Source: Lachnospiraceae bacterium
GTDB taxonomy: Bacteria; Bacillota; Clostridia; Lachnospirales; Lachnospiraceae
Length of the DNA: 57,239 nucleotides
Direction: 5' to 3'
Assembly (NCBI GenBank): GCA_017620375.1
Contig: JAFZQN010000005.1
Location: forward strand, 1 to 57,239
The translations under genes were made by a program, and so were the position numbers. The notes below the pieces were generated by a model that saw only the letters and a program-made list of their open reading frames with translations, had not been told where the DNA came from and did not search any database. Of this stretch, positions 17,373-28,989 are shown piece by piece; positions within the stretch are counted from its first letter, which is position 1; each line of letters begins with the position of its first letter.

Positions 17373-18158
17373 TTATTTGCTTTCCTGTTCTTTTGTTTTA
17401 TCCTGTTCTGATTCCGCTCCGGCCGTCTTTTCATCTGTATCTTTTATGGGGAAAAGAACCGCTCCTATGCTTGCTGCAGCCACCGTACATATGATAATGG
17501 ATATTCCTTCCGATATCTCCTTTAAGAACGGTACAAAATAAAACAGACTGCTCAAAAATATCGCTATGCTTGCTACTATAAGTACAGGTCTTGACTTCTT
17601 AGCTACAGGTACCACTATAGCTATAAACATGCCGTAGAGCATAACATTCATGGCGACTGCTACACGGTCCGGCATGAGATTGGATGCTACAGCTCCCAAA
17701 AACGTACCTAAAGTCCAGCCCACTATCGGAAGGCTCTGCAGGCCTACCATATACGGAAGCGTCAGGCTTTTTTGATGGCTCATGGCGACCGCAAATATCT
17801 CATCCGTATTTCCGAATGCGATGATCAGCTTTTTCCAGAATGTAACGCTCCCGTCCAGCTTTTGTGTAAGCGAGAGGCTCATAAGCGAATATCTTAAATT
17901 GATTATAAACTGTGTAAGTATCATCTCGAGCAAAGTTCCGCCAACAGCTATGATACGGATCCCTGCAAACTCGCCGGCACTGGTAAGATTCGTAAGACTC
18001 ATCACAGCCCCTTCCACAGAGCTGATACCTGCAGCCACCATGGAAATACCAAGGCTGAAGCTTACCGCAAAATAACCGAGAGCTATGGGAATACCGTCTT
18101 TCAGGCCATTTCGGAATTCACTTTTTGATGGTTTTATAGTTTTAACATCATTATCCAT
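17373..18158 (-). CDS. azlC: AzlC-type branched-chain amino acid export permease
   Basis: 261 residues, with the AzlC signature region DGIPIALGYFAVSFSLGI near the N-terminus and six to seven hydrophobic segments. The charged C-terminus (ESEQDKTKEQ) is longer than usual. It is the main membrane component of the AzlCD exporter. The upstream gap holds a palindromic repeat and the dapL terminator, so azlCD is probably its own transcript, though no consensus promoter is obvious. Confidence 0.9.
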   Translation of the reverse strand: MDNDVKTIKPSKSEFRNGLKDGIPIALGYFAVSFSLGISMVAAGISSVEGAVMSLTNLTSAGEFAGIRIIAVGGTLLEMILTQFIINLRYSLMSLSLTQKLDGSVTFWKKLIIAFGNTDEIFAVAMSHQKSLTLPYMVGLQSLPIVGWTLGTFLGAVASNLMPDRVAVAMNVMLYGMFIAIVVPVAKKSRPVLIVASIAIFLSSLFYFVPFLKEISEGISIIICTVAAASIGAVLFPIKDTDEKTAGAESEQDKTKEQESK

Positions 18159-18185
18159 TAGTTTTATTCTTTCTTTAGTTGAGCT

Positions 18186-18208
18186 ACTCCACTGCCTAGC
18201 AGCGGAGT
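18186..18208. repeat. short intergenic palindrome (ACTCCACTGC family), copy 1
   Basis: ACTCCACTGC and GCAGCGGAGT are separated by CTA, giving a 10-bp stem. Near-identical palindromes lie at 23270-23290 and 37430-37450. The changed bases keep pairing possible (C-A/G-T and C-G/G-C variants). Confidence 0.7.
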
Positions 18209-18260
18209 CGTATCACATTATAATTCTAAGCCCTCGTTACGTCAAGAAAAATTAAGCATA

Positions 18261-18315
18261 CAAAAAGCAGACTTACCTCAAAGCTGTATAAGCCGTGAAG
18301 CATTGTCTGCTTTTA
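18261..18315 (-). terminator. dapL terminator
   Basis: In the transcript sense, AAAAGCAGAC pairs with GTCTGCTTTT at the ends of a ~50-base hairpin with an internal imperfect stem, and is followed by TTTTTG. It starts about 30 bases after the dapL stop. Confidence 0.75.
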
Positions 18316-18347
18316 GATCCATATTATTTTATTAACTCTTCAATCGA

Positions 18348-19547
18348 TCATTTCTTTAAAAGATTCTTGATCCTCTCAGCTGCTTCCTTTGTGTCTTCGG
18401 GACTGCCGAAGGATGAGAAACGGAAGTATCCCTCTCCGCATTTTCCGAAGCCCTCACCGGGTGTACCGATAACCTGGATGTTCTCTAAGAGATAATCAAA
18501 GAACTCCCAACTGCCCATACCGTCAGGACACTTCATCCATACATAAGGGGCATTCTTGCCGCCGCAGTACCAGATACCTGCTTCATCAAGTGCCTGCATG
18601 ATGGTCTTGGCATTATTCTTATAAATATTGATATTCTCGTGTATCTGCTTCTGTCCTTCATCGGTGAATACAGCTGCACCGCCGCGCTGTATAATGTAGC
18701 TTACACCGTTTGTCTTGGTAGTACGGTTACGGACCCACATAGCATTGAAATTCATACCGTCACGCTCTAAGGTTGTGGGGATAATGGTGTAACCGAGTCT
18801 GGTACCGGTAAAGCCTGCAGTCTTGGAAAGTGAACATATCTCTATAGCACAGATTCTGGCACCTTCTATCTCAAAGATGCTCTTCGGAAGCTTATCATCC
18901 TCGATAAATGCCTCATATGCAGCATCAAAAAGGATAACGGAACCGTTTGCATTTGCGTAGTCAACCCACTCTTTTAAGCCTTCCTTGGTGTATACAGCAC
19001 CGGTAGGGTTGTTCGGTGAGCAGATATATATGATATCAGCCTTGATGCCTTCTTTCTCTGCTGACTTGGGAGTGGGAAGGAAGCCTTCATCACTGCCTGT
19101 AGGTAAGTGATATATCTTCTTTCCTGCCATAACATTTGCATCTACGTATGCGGGATAAGCAGGCTCCATGATAAGTACTGTTGTATTCTTATCAAACATA
19201 TCAATGATATCGCCAAGCTCATCACTTGCACCGCTTGATACAAATGCCTCGTCAGAAGTGATATCTATGCCTCTTTTATTATAGTACTCTGCTATCTTCT
19301 CTCTAAGGAACGGTGCTCCGCACTCAGGCATATATCCATGGAAACTGTCCTTATTTGCCTGATCGTCTACGCCCTGATGAAGAGCCTTGATAACGGCATC
19401 GCACAGCGGAAGCGAAACATCTCCGATACCGAGCCTGTACATCTTTTTATCCGGATGCTCAGCCTGGTACTTCTTAACCTTCTGTGCGATGTTAAAGAAT
19501 AAATATGAATCTTTTAATTCTCCGTAATGTTTATTAGGTAATGACAT
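18348..19547 (-). CDS. dapL: LL-diaminopimelate aminotransferase
   Basis: 399 residues, typical of DapL. The N-terminal MSLPNKHYGELKDSYLFF, the substrate loop RLGIGDVSLPL and the PLP-Lys motif CSLSKTAGFTGTRLGY identify it within the class I/II aminotransferases. It converts tetrahydrodipicolinate directly to LL-diaminopimelate with glutamate as amino donor, serving lysine and peptidoglycan synthesis. AAGGAG lies seven bases before the ATG. It follows carB by 327 bases occupied by a fold-back repeat, so read-through from the pyrG operon is possible but unproven. Confidence 0.95.
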   Translation of the reverse strand: MSLPNKHYGELKDSYLFFNIAQKVKKYQAEHPDKKMYRLGIGDVSLPLCDAVIKALHQGVDDQANKDSFHGYMPECGAPFLREKIAEYYNKRGIDITSDEAFVSSGASDELGDIIDMFDKNTTVLIMEPAYPAYVDANVMAGKKIYHLPTGSDEGFLPTPKSAEKEGIKADIIYICSPNNPTGAVYTKEGLKEWVDYANANGSVILFDAAYEAFIEDDKLPKSIFEIEGARICAIEICSLSKTAGFTGTRLGYTIIPTTLERDGMNFNAMWVRNRTTKTNGVSYIIQRGGAAVFTDEGQKQIHENINIYKNNAKTIMQALDEAGIWYCGGKNAPYVWMKCPDGMGSWEFFDYLLENIQVIGTPGEGFGKCGEGYFRFSSFGSPEDTKEAAERIKNLLKK

Positions 19548-19580
19548 TTCTTTTCTCCTTTTTCTCTATACTTGTATACG

Positions 19581-19835
19581 CCGGGCAACCATATTACCAT
19601 CATAGTCTAAAACCATCACCGCTCACATGGATATGCTAAACGCTCCCATATTCTTCTTCACTTCGGATGCTTGCAATCGTGAGTCCGCTTGATACCGGAC
19701 TCACTTGTGCTACGCTCAAAAATCGTTTTGGATAAACGATTTTTGCCTCGTTACGAAGCATCTGTGAGCGAAGCATATCTGCATGTTCGCTTAAGGTTTT
19801 ATCCTATGTTGATAATACGGTCGCCTCGGCTCATT
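19581..19835. repeat. fold-back repeat element, family A copy 1 (structured, MITE- or ncRNA-like)
   Basis: The ends are imperfect inverted repeats (…CATAGTCTAAAACC left; GGTTTTATCCTATG… right). The centre holds two strong hairpins: GTGAGTCCG/CGGACTCAC (19679-19704) and AAAAATCGT/ACGATTTTT (19718-19744), the latter with loop TTTGGATAA. The same layout and conserved linkers recur at 53421-53666 with compensatory base changes. There is no coding frame of note. It fills the gap between carB and dapL and could end the operon transcript. Confidence 0.75.
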
Positions 19836-19874
19836 CCAGTTTAAGCAAAATAATATAGGCCGTTCTGTATTGGC

Positions 19875-22800
19875 TTACTCCGCATCAATAGTCGAGATAC
19901 CCATTGTGATCTCTTCGAGTACATCCAAGAGTACTCGTACGGTATCAAGGGATGTCAGCATTGTGATGCCGTTCAGGGATGCGCATTTTCTGATGGCAAC
20001 ACCGTCCACATAGTGGATACCGGAAAGTACCGCACGGGTACAGATAACATAGCTTACATAGCCTGCGCGTAAGGAATCGAGTATCTCCTCACTGCCCTCT
20101 GACAGCTTGCGGCGAAGTCTGGTACGTATGCCGTGCTCCTTAAGGAATACCGCTGTACCGATGGTAGCTTCGATATTGAAGCCCATGTCGTAGAAACGCT
20201 TAACTAACGGCAGTGCTTCCTCCTTATCCTCATCTGCCAGGGTAACCACGATGGTACCGTAGTTCTGCAGCTTCATGCCTGAAGCTATCATAGCTTTATA
20301 CATGGCACGGTGCAGCTTCTTATCATAACCGATAGCTTCACCGGTCGACTTCATCTCAGGTGAAAGGTAAGCATCCATTCCGTTAAGCTTCGAGAATGAG
20401 AATGCAGGTACCTTTACGTAGTATCTTTCCTTTTCCTTAGGATAGATCTCGGTAAAGCCCTGTTCCTTAAGCGACTTGCCAAGTATGACTCTTGTAGCTA
20501 TATCAGCTAAGGAATATCCCGTAGCCTTCGACAGGAACGGAACAGTTCTTGACGAACGGGGATTAACCTCTATTATGTATACGTTTTCTTCGGGATCAAC
20601 TATAAACTGGATATTGAACAGGCCTATGATACCTATGCCCATACCAAGCTTATACGTGTAATCAAGGATGGTATCCTTAACTTTTTGTGACAGACTGTAA
20701 GGAGGATATACACTGATGGAGTCACCCGAATGAACACCGGTCCTTTCAACAAGTTCCATGATGCCAGGTACGAATACGTCCTTGCCGTCACATACAGCAT
20801 CTACCTCTACTTCCTTACCGCGGATGTATTTGTCTACCAATACAGGCTTATCAACATCTATCTCAACTGCTGTCTTAAGGTATGTACGCAGTGCTTCTTC
20901 CTTGGCTACTATCTGCATAGCCCTGCCGCCGAGTACGAAGCTCGGACGTACCAGTACGGGGAAACCTATCTCTTTTGCTGCGTTTACACCGTCTTCTATG
21001 TTGGTTACGGCCATTCCCTTAGGTCTCGGGATATTGAGCTCATACAAGAGTTTTTCAAACAGATCCCTGTCCTCTGCACGGTCGATCGCATCATCATCGG
21101 TACCGATGAGCTTTACGTCATATTCCTTTAAGGAATCAGCCAGGTTGATGGCTGTCTGTCCACCGAGTGTGGCAATGACTCCTACAGGCTTTTCAAGGTC
21201 TATGATGTTCATTACGTCCTCTGTGCACAGCGGTTCAAAATACAGCTTGTCAGAACAGGTATAATCTGTTGATACAGTCTCGGGGTTGTTGTTTATAATG
21301 ATAGCCTCGTATCCGGAAGCCTTGATGGTCTTTACCGCATGTACGGTAGAGTAGTCAAACTCAACACCCTGACCGATACGGATAGGACCGGAACCGAGCA
21401 CGATTATCTTTTCCTTATCCGATACTACTGATTCATTCTCATCCTCGTAGGTCGAATAGAAGTAAGGGATGTAGCTCTCAAACTCGGATGCACAGCTGTC
21501 GATCATCTTGTATACAGGTACGATACCGAAATCTTTTCTTAAGTCTCTGATCACTTTTTCGGTGGTACCGGTAAGGATGGCGATCTCTTTATCGGAGAAT
21601 CCGAACTTCTTGGCTGTCTCTAAGATCTCCAGGCACTCATCCATATCGTCGGACTTAGTGCTTCCTGCAGGCTCTGTAACGGTTTCTACTGCATCGGCAC
21701 TTTCGTATTCATCGGCATTGCCGTTAGCCAGTATGCCGGATTTACTTTCGTCTACAAACTCCAGTCCGGGATTATAAGCATTATATTTAAGGCTCTTTAA
21801 TTTCTTCTCGATCTCTATTATGTTCTTAAGCTTATCTAGGAAGAAGCAGTCGATCTTGGTGATATCGTGGATAGTATCGGTCTCACAGCCTCTACGGAGT
21901 AACTCACCGATAGCGAATATCCTGTCATCCGTACCTATCTGGATATATTTTCCAAGCTCTATGGTGGAGTAATCATCAAACTTCTTGCAGTACAGATGGC
22001 ATTCTCCGGTCTCAAGTGAACGGATGGCCTTAAGTAAGCTTTCCTCGAAGCAGCGCCCTATACTCATGACCTCGCCGGTAGCCTTCATCTGGGTACCGAG
22101 TGTGTTGTTCGCATCCGCAAATTTATCAAACGGGAAACGAGGCATCTTGGTAACTATGTAGTCAAGTGCCGGCTCAAAGGATGCCGGTGTATTGGCAAGC
22201 ATGATCTCATCGAGAGTCATACCGATACCGATCTTGGCGGAAACTCTCGCGATCGGGTAACCCGAAGCTTTTGATGCAAGCGCCGACGAACGTGATACTC
22301 TGGGGTTAACCTCTATCAGGTAATAATCAAACGAATTGGGATCAAGTGCAAACTGTACGTTGCAGCCGCCCTCTATCTCTAATGCTCTAATGATCTTAAG
22401 TGCAGAATCACGGAGCATCTGGTATTCTTTATTGGTCAGAGTCTGCGAAGGACATACTACGATGGAATCACCTGTATGTATTCCGACAGGATCAAGGTTT
22501 TCCATGTTACAGATGGTAATAGCGGTGTCATTTGAATCACGCATTACCTCATACTCTATTTCCTTAAAGCCCTTTATGCTCTTTTCTATCAGTACCTGGT
22601 GCACCGGTGAGAGTTTAAGAGCGTTCTTCATTATCTCTTCAAATTCGCTCTCATTCTCTGCAAATCCGCCTCCGGTACCGCCTAATGTAAACGCAGGACG
22701 AAGGACTACAGGGAAGCCGATCGATTTAGCTACCTTTAGTCCTTCTTCTATCGAATGTGCTATGTCAGACGGAAGCACGGGTTCATTAAGTCTTTCACAT

Positions 22801-23204
22801 AATTCTTTAAACAGTTCCCTGTCCTCAGCCATCTCTATACTGCTGCTCTTTGTTCCCAAAAGTTCCGTACCGCACTCGGCAAGGATACCCTTTTTCTCAA
22901 GCTGCATGGCCAGGTTCAGACCGGTCTGTCCGCCAAGTCCCGGAAGTATGGCGTCCGGTCTTTCATAACGGATGATCTTAGCTATATATTCAAGAGTCAG
23001 CGGTTCCATATAGACTTTGTCAGCTATGGCTGTATCCGTCATAATGGTAGCAGGGTTGGAGTTGCAAAGTACTACTTCATATCCCTCTTCCTTTAATGCC
23101 AGACACGCCTGGGTACCGGCGTAGTCAAATTCCGCTGCCTGACCTATTACTATAGGTCCTGAGCCTATTACAAGAAGTTTTTTAATGTCCGTTCTTTTCG
23201 GCAT
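19875..23204 (-). CDS. carB: carbamoyl phosphate synthase large subunit
   Basis: 1109 residues, slightly longer than the usual ~1070. Two homologous ATP-grasp halves start [21 protein letters not shown] and [20 protein letters not shown], with biotin-carboxylase-like motifs [12 protein letters not shown] and [13 protein letters not shown]-terminal MGS-like allosteric domain follows. The extra length is an Asp/Glu/Ala-rich insert of ~40 residues (about 480-520, [19 protein letters not shown]) near the oligomerisation domain. It makes carbamoyl phosphate for pyrimidines and arginine. It is last in the pyrG-purF-carA-carB operon, 95 bases after carA. Confidence 0.97.
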   Translation of the reverse strand: MPKRTDIKKLLVIGSGPIVIGQAAEFDYAGTQACLALKEEGYEVVLCNSNPATIMTDTAIADKVYMEPLTLEYIAKIIRYERPDAILPGLGGQTGLNLAMQLEKKGILAECGTELLGTKSSSIEMAEDRELFKELCERLNEPVLPSDIAHSIEEGLKVAKSIGFPVVLRPAFTLGGTGGGFAENESEFEEIMKNALKLSPVHQVLIEKSIKGFKEIEYEVMRDSNDTAITICNMENLDPVGIHTGDSIVVCPSQTLTNKEYQMLRDSALKIIRALEIEGGCNVQFALDPNSFDYYLIEVNPRVSRSSALASKASGYPIARVSAKIGIGMTLDEIMLANTPASFEPALDYIVTKMPRFPFDKFADANNTLGTQMKATGEVMSIGRCFEESLLKAIRSLETGECHLYCKKFDDYSTIELGKYIQIGTDDRIFAIGELLRRGCETDTIHDITKIDCFFLDKLKNIIEIEKKLKSLKYNAYNPGLEFVDESKSGILANGNADEYESADAVETVTEPAGSTKSDDMDECLEILETAKKFGFSDKEIAILTGTTEKVIRDLRKDFGIVPVYKMIDSCASEFESYIPYFYSTYEDENESVVSDKEKIIVLGSGPIRIGQGVEFDYSTVHAVKTIKASGYEAIIINNNPETVSTDYTCSDKLYFEPLCTEDVMNIIDLEKPVGVIATLGGQTAINLADSLKEYDVKLIGTDDDAIDRAEDRDLFEKLLYELNIPRPKGMAVTNIEDGVNAAKEIGFPVLVRPSFVLGGRAMQIVAKEEALRTYLKTAVEIDVDKPVLVDKYIRGKEVEVDAVCDGKDVFVPGIMELVERTGVHSGDSISVYPPYSLSQKVKDTILDYTYKLGMGIGIIGLFNIQFIVDPEENVYIIEVNPRSSRTVPFLSKATGYSLADIATRVILGKSLKEQGFTEIYPKEKERYYVKVPAFSFSKLNGMDAYLSPEMKSTGEAIGYDKKLHRAMYKAMIASGMKLQNYGTIVVTLADEDKEEALPLVKRFYDMGFNIEATIGTAVFLKEHGIRTRLRRKLSEGSEEILDSLRAGYVSYVICTRAVLSGIHYVDGVAIRKCASLNGITMLTSLDTVRVLLDVLEEITMGISTIDAE

Positions 23205-23269
23205 GATGATTTCCTCTTATTATTACTGTAATTACTACTGATTTTACGTTATCGGATTTTTCCACTACG

Positions 23270-23290
23270 CTCCGCTGCGTAGCAGTGGAG
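23270..23290. repeat. short intergenic palindrome, copy 2 (between carA and carB)
   Basis: CTCCGCTGC and GCAGTGGAG are separated by GTA. It is identical over its length to the copy between trpB and trpA. It lies within the operon transcript and could stabilise or process the message (inference). Confidence 0.7.
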
Positions 23291-23299
23291 TTTTCCCTT

Positions 23300-24403
23300 T
23301 TACAAGAGCTTTAGGAATTCTTCAAACAGATAACTGCCATCCCTGGGACCGGGAGCGCTTTCAGGATGGTACTGAACACTCGTTACCTTGTCCTTCACAC
23401 ATCTCACACCCTCTACTGTGTTATCAAGGATGTTTATATGTGTTACTTCAAGCGGTGTATTCTTTACACTTTCTGTATCTACGGCGTAGGAATGGTTCTG
23501 GGATGTGATCTCTATCTTTCCTGTCAGTAAGTTTTTAACCGGGTGATTGCCGCCACGATGACCGAACTTTAGTTTATAAGTCTTAGCACCGTATGCAAGT
23601 GATATCAGCTGATGTCCTAAGCAAATACCGAATATCGGGTACTCACCGATCAGCTTCTTTATCGTAGCTATGGTCTCGGGTACATCCTCGGGGTTACCCG
23701 GTCCGTTAGATACGAATATCCCGTCGGGATGCAGTCTCTTTATCGCCTCTATATCCGTATTCCACGGTACTATGGTAACATCGAGTCCCATAGCATTAAG
23801 AGATGTTACGATGTTTTTCTTCATACCGCAGTCTATGGCAACTATATGTTTCTTTTTTACTATCACGGGTTTTGAACCCAAGGGCTGATTGACAGCGATC
23901 TTTGACTTCCAGGCATTGCTGCAGCTTACCTTACTTACTGCATCTGTAGGAACAGAAGTCTCATTTAAGATCTTAAGTCCTTCCTCACGGCTTGTTGATG
24001 CATCGGTGATCAGTACCTTACAGCTTCCGTAGTTTCGGATAAAGCGTACCAGCTTACGGGTATCGATCCCGTAGATGCCGGGTACATCATATCTGATCAT
24101 CATCTCAGACAATGTGTTCACACTTCGGAAATTGCTCGGAAGATCGTTGTACTCATGTACGATCAATGCACCTGCACTTAAAAAATCCGATTCATAATCA
24201 TCTTCTGCCATGCCGTAATTACCTATCAAAGGATAAGACATGACGATGGCCTGGTACTTATATGAAGGATCGGAAACTATCTCCTGATACCCTGCCATAG
24301 AAGTATTGAATACGAGCTCACAGACACGGTTCGCACCTGAACCGAAGCCGTAGCCCAAATATTCATCTCCTGTTTCCGTGATTATCTTTCTGGTGTAATT
24401 CAT
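23300..24403 (-). CDS. carA: carbamoyl phosphate synthase small (glutaminase) subunit
   Basis: 367 residues. The N-terminal CarA domain (NTSMAGYQEIVSDPSYKYQ) is followed by a class I amidotransferase domain with the nucleophile motif FGICLGHQ (about residue 260), FGHRGGNHPV and the His/Glu end VQYHPESAPGP. It delivers ammonia from glutamine to CarB. It follows purF by 29 bases and GAAGGAAA precedes the ATG. Confidence 0.97.
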   Translation of the reverse strand: MNYTRKIITETGDEYLGYGFGSGANRVCELVFNTSMAGYQEIVSDPSYKYQAIVMSYPLIGNYGMAEDDYESDFLSAGALIVHEYNDLPSNFRSVNTLSEMMIRYDVPGIYGIDTRKLVRFIRNYGSCKVLITDASTSREEGLKILNETSVPTDAVSKVSCSNAWKSKIAVNQPLGSKPVIVKKKHIVAIDCGMKKNIVTSLNAMGLDVTIVPWNTDIEAIKRLHPDGIFVSNGPGNPEDVPETIATIKKLIGEYPIFGICLGHQLISLAYGAKTYKLKFGHRGGNHPVKNLLTGKIEITSQNHSYAVDTESVKNTPLEVTHINILDNTVEGVRCVKDKVTSVQYHPESAPGPRDGSYLFEEFLKLL

Positions 24404-24432
24404 ATGCGTTTCCTTCTGGTACTTATATATTA

Positions 24433-25920
24433 TCAGTCGCTGTTTGCGACAGCTTTTGTTACCTGCTTTAAAGGCTGTTCAAATCTGTCTTTTCCGGAAT
24501 CGTCGGGGATGTCTGTCGGATAAGCACCGGTAAAGCAGGCATCGCAGTATCCCTTGCCGCCGGTGAGCTCACCGAGTCTTTCTACCGGAAAGTATCCCAA
24601 CGAATCAGCACCTATAATCTCACATATCTCCGGAATAGTATGGTGGCATGCCACCAGGTTCTTCTCCGAATCAATATCAGTGCCGTAGTAGCATGGATGT
24701 AAGAATGGCGGTGAAGATATCCTTACGTGTACTTCCTTTGCTCCGGCATCTCTTAGGAGCTTTACCACACGTCCCATCGTGGTGCCTCTAACTATCGAGT
24801 CATCCACCAATACCACTCTTTTATCTCTTACCACTTCATCAAGTACTGCCAGTTTTATCTTAACTCCGTCCACTCTCGTTTTCTTGGTGGGAGATATGAA
24901 GGTACGACCTATATATTTGTTTTTGATAAATCCCATCCTGTAGGGTATCCCGGACTGTCCGGAGAATCCTAACGCCGCATCTAGTCCCGAATCGGGAGCA
25001 CCGATGACTATGTCGGCATCTGCAGGATGCTCCTCAGCTAAAATCTCTCCTGCCCTAACTCTTGAAGCATGTACGGAAACACCGTCTATGATCGAATCAG
25101 GACGTGCAAAATATATGTACTCGAATACGCAGAGCTTTTTGTTCTCTTTGTACTTTTCATGGATGTTGGACATAGCCGGATCGTCGTTTAACGATTCGAT
25201 ATGCTTGGTCTGCAGGGACTTAACCTGTCCGTCGTGGAAAACCAGTATCTCACCCGGATTAACATCACGTATGAGCTTTGCACCAACTGCTCTTAATGCA
25301 CATGATTCGGATGCCACTATGTATACTCCGTCAGCGGTCCTGCCGTAACATAAAGGTCTAAACCCAAGCGGATCCCTTGCGCATATAAGCTTCTGCGCCG
25401 ACATAATTACAAGTGAATAGGCACCTTCAAAATACTTCATGGCCTTTTCCACTGCTTCTTCTATGGAAGCGGATCTGATCCGTTCTCTTGTGATATAGTA
25501 AGCTATGGTCTCCGTATCGCTTGTGGTATGGAAAATGGCGCCCTGCATCTCAAGCTCGGATCTGAGCTTATATGCATTTGAAAGGTTGCCGTTATGTGCC
25601 AGTGCCATCTTACCCTTTTGGTGATTGACTTCTATAGGCTGGGTGTTCGACCTGTTGGTAGCTCCTGTCGTACCGTATCGTACGTGTGCCACCGCCATGG
25701 TACCCTGGGGCATCCCCTCTAAGACTGTCTCCGAGAAAACCTCACTTACAAGTCCCAAATCCTTATGCGAGTAAAACAGTCCGTCCTTGTTTACCACTAT
25801 TCCACAGCTTTCCTGACCTCTGTGCTGAAGTGCATACAGGCCGTAGTAAGAAAGCCCTGCCACATCCGTTTCTTTATCGGAATATATTCCGAATACTCCG
25901 CATTCCTCATGTATGCTCAT
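24433..25920 (-). CDS. purF: amidophosphoribosyltransferase
   Basis: 495 residues. Cys7 in MSIHEECGVFGIY follows a very short propeptide and becomes the N-terminal nucleophile. The glutaminase domain (ALQHRGQESCGI, HNGNLSNA) precedes the phosphoribosyltransferase domain with the PRPP-binding loop VVLVDDSIVRGTT. C-terminal Cys residues (KGYCDACFTG) may belong to the Fe-S-type family. It is the first committed step of purine synthesis. It starts 12 bases after pyrG, so the genes are co-transcribed, which is unusual because purF normally sits with other pur genes. Confidence 0.96.
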   Translation of the reverse strand: MSIHEECGVFGIYSDKETDVAGLSYYGLYALQHRGQESCGIVVNKDGLFYSHKDLGLVSEVFSETVLEGMPQGTMAVAHVRYGTTGATNRSNTQPIEVNHQKGKMALAHNGNLSNAYKLRSELEMQGAIFHTTSDTETIAYYITRERIRSASIEEAVEKAMKYFEGAYSLVIMSAQKLICARDPLGFRPLCYGRTADGVYIVASESCALRAVGAKLIRDVNPGEILVFHDGQVKSLQTKHIESLNDDPAMSNIHEKYKENKKLCVFEYIYFARPDSIIDGVSVHASRVRAGEILAEEHPADADIVIGAPDSGLDAALGFSGQSGIPYRMGFIKNKYIGRTFISPTKKTRVDGVKIKLAVLDEVVRDKRVVLVDDSIVRGTTMGRVVKLLRDAGAKEVHVRISSPPFLHPCYYGTDIDSEKNLVACHHTIPEICEIIGADSLGYFPVERLGELTGGKGYCDACFTGAYPTDIPDDSGKDRFEQPLKQVTKAVANSD

Positions 25921-25932
25921 GTTATGCCTCTA

Positions 25933-27567
<1,635 letters not shown>

Positions 27568-27599
27568 TTAAAACAGTGTGTAATGAAGCGGTTTCTACA

Positions 27600-27645
27600 C
27601 AAAAAAAGGTGTCTCGTCCCTCAAGGAACGAAACACCTTTGCTTC
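27600..27645 (-). promoter_or_regulatory. pyrG-operon leader: single ANTAR hexaloop overlapping a terminator
   Basis: In the transcript sense, GAAGC/GTTTC closes the loop AAAGGT (27635-27640). The competing terminator is a ~14-bp stem (AGGTGTTTCGTTCC with GGGACGAGACACCT) followed by seven T. No second A1/G4 hexaloop is visible on either side. Confidence 0.82.
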
Positions 27646-27656
27646 ACTGAAAAAAT

Positions 27657-27685
27657 ATTTTACTCTTTCAAAAAATGATTGTCAA
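27657..27685 (-). promoter_or_regulatory. pyrG-operon promoter
   Basis: TTGACA (27680-27685), 17-bp spacer, TAAAAT (27657-27662). Its -35 box lies less than 20 bases beyond the end of the solute-binding protein gene. Confidence 0.85.
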
Positions 27686-27699
27686 GAAAAATCGAAAAA

Positions 27700-28989
27700 T
27701 CATTTAAAAAAATTTTCGGTGTCGATCTTTCCGTATCCGCCAAAGCTTGCAGGCTTAGAGAACATCGCATCTGCGAGCTCTTTTCCCAAAAATGCCTTTG
27801 TGATCTCATTGGTCTTGGCTGTGATATCTATATCCGAGAATGCATCGGGATATACGGTCTTTGCGATAAACCAGGTATTGATCAGAGCTGTTTCAAAATT
27901 GGTATAATATGCATTGTAAGGCATCTCGAGATATACTTCACCGTTCTTCCAGGCCCTACACTCATCAAACATATCGGGAGTCTCCTGATACAGAGGCTTG
28001 ATATTCTTTACTGCGGCTGCATCGATTATCATTATATCCATGCTGTCGCCGAGTGCTATAAACTTTTCTTCTTCTATGGCCTGTATACCGTCTTTTGCAA
28101 GATCATTCACAACATTTTTAACATTAGCGATATTAAATACATTATAATTCTGGGCTGTCATAAGATGGTTGGTGGTACCCCAGTTACCAAGACCGCATAC
28201 ATATACGGAAGCCTTATCTTCCTCTGCGATGCCTGATGTTCTTGCGGTTATTTCTGCCTTTTCAGCTTCGATAAAGCTTACCAGAGCTGCAGCTTTTTCT
28301 TCTTCCCCAAATATGGTACCAAGAAGCTCCATAGAGCCCTTAAAAGCAGAATCGAATACTCCGCCGTAGCCGGCTTTCATGGTAATAACAGGTACTCCGA
28401 GCTGCTCGGCAAGTGCATCTTCCTTCTCTACATCCTCGTACTCAGAGATAACTATATCGGGGTTACAGGAAAGGATCTTCTCTGCTTCTGCTGCCTGAGC
28501 GTTGGGTCCGCCCACTCCGCATGAGGGAAGTGTGCTGAATACATCACCAAATGCCAATACATAAGGACGGGGAGCAGCATCAAACATCTTAGGTCTGTCG
28601 GCTAAGCTTTCGTTATCGATATCCTCAACTCCGCAAAGTAAAGCTACATCTCCTATATAGCAGTACATTCTGAGTGCACCGGCACCGATACATACTACAC
28701 GCTTGTATGAACCGGGGATAACCGTAACCTCTCTTCCGATCATGTCGGTTACTACCACTTCCTTGGGAGCGGGTGCCTCGGTAGGCGCCTCGGTGGGAGC
28801 TTCCGTTACAGCTTCGGTGGGTGTATCTGTTACAGCCTCTGTGGGTTTCTCCGTTACTTCAGAAATAGGTGCTTCTGTTACTGTTGTATCTGTGCCCGGA
28901 GTATTCTCCTCCTTATTGCCCGAGCATGCACATAAGCTCAGTACCAGTACTGCAGCCAAAAAAAGTGCAGCGATTTTCTTCAGTTTCAT
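27700..28989 (-). CDS. ABC transporter solute-binding lipoprotein (iron/cobalamin/heme type)
   Basis: 429 residues. A signal peptide with lipobox (VLSLCAC) predicts an anchored lipoprotein. It is followed by a Thr/Pro/Glu-rich spacer with repeated PTEA units, then a class III periplasmic-binding fold (VVTDMIGREVTV…KRVVCIGAGALRM, NPDIVISEYEDVE). These match metal-chelate or cobalamin binders (FecB/BtuF family). Two adjacent ATGs exist; the second is chosen because it lies six bases after GGAGG. The stop codon of the ATPase gene overlaps the ATGs (ATGATG), indicating translational coupling. The ligand is not determinable. Confidence 0.9.
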   Translation of the reverse strand: MKLKKIAALFLAAVLVLSLCACSGNKEENTPGTDTTVTEAPISEVTEKPTEAVTDTPTEAVTEAPTEAPTEAPAPKEVVVTDMIGREVTVIPGSYKRVVCIGAGALRMYCYIGDVALLCGVEDIDNESLADRPKMFDAAPRPYVLAFGDVFSTLPSCGVGGPNAQAAEAEKILSCNPDIVISEYEDVEKEDALAEQLGVPVITMKAGYGGVFDSAFKGSMELLGTIFGEEEKAAALVSFIEAEKAEITARTSGIAEEDKASVYVCGLGNWGTTNHLMTAQNYNVFNIANVKNVVNDLAKDGIQAIEEEKFIALGDSMDIMIIDAAAVKNIKPLYQETPDMFDECRAWKNGEVYLEMPYNAYYTNFETALINTWFIAKTVYPDAFSDIDITAKTNEITKAFLGKELADAMFSKPASFGGYGKIDTENFFK

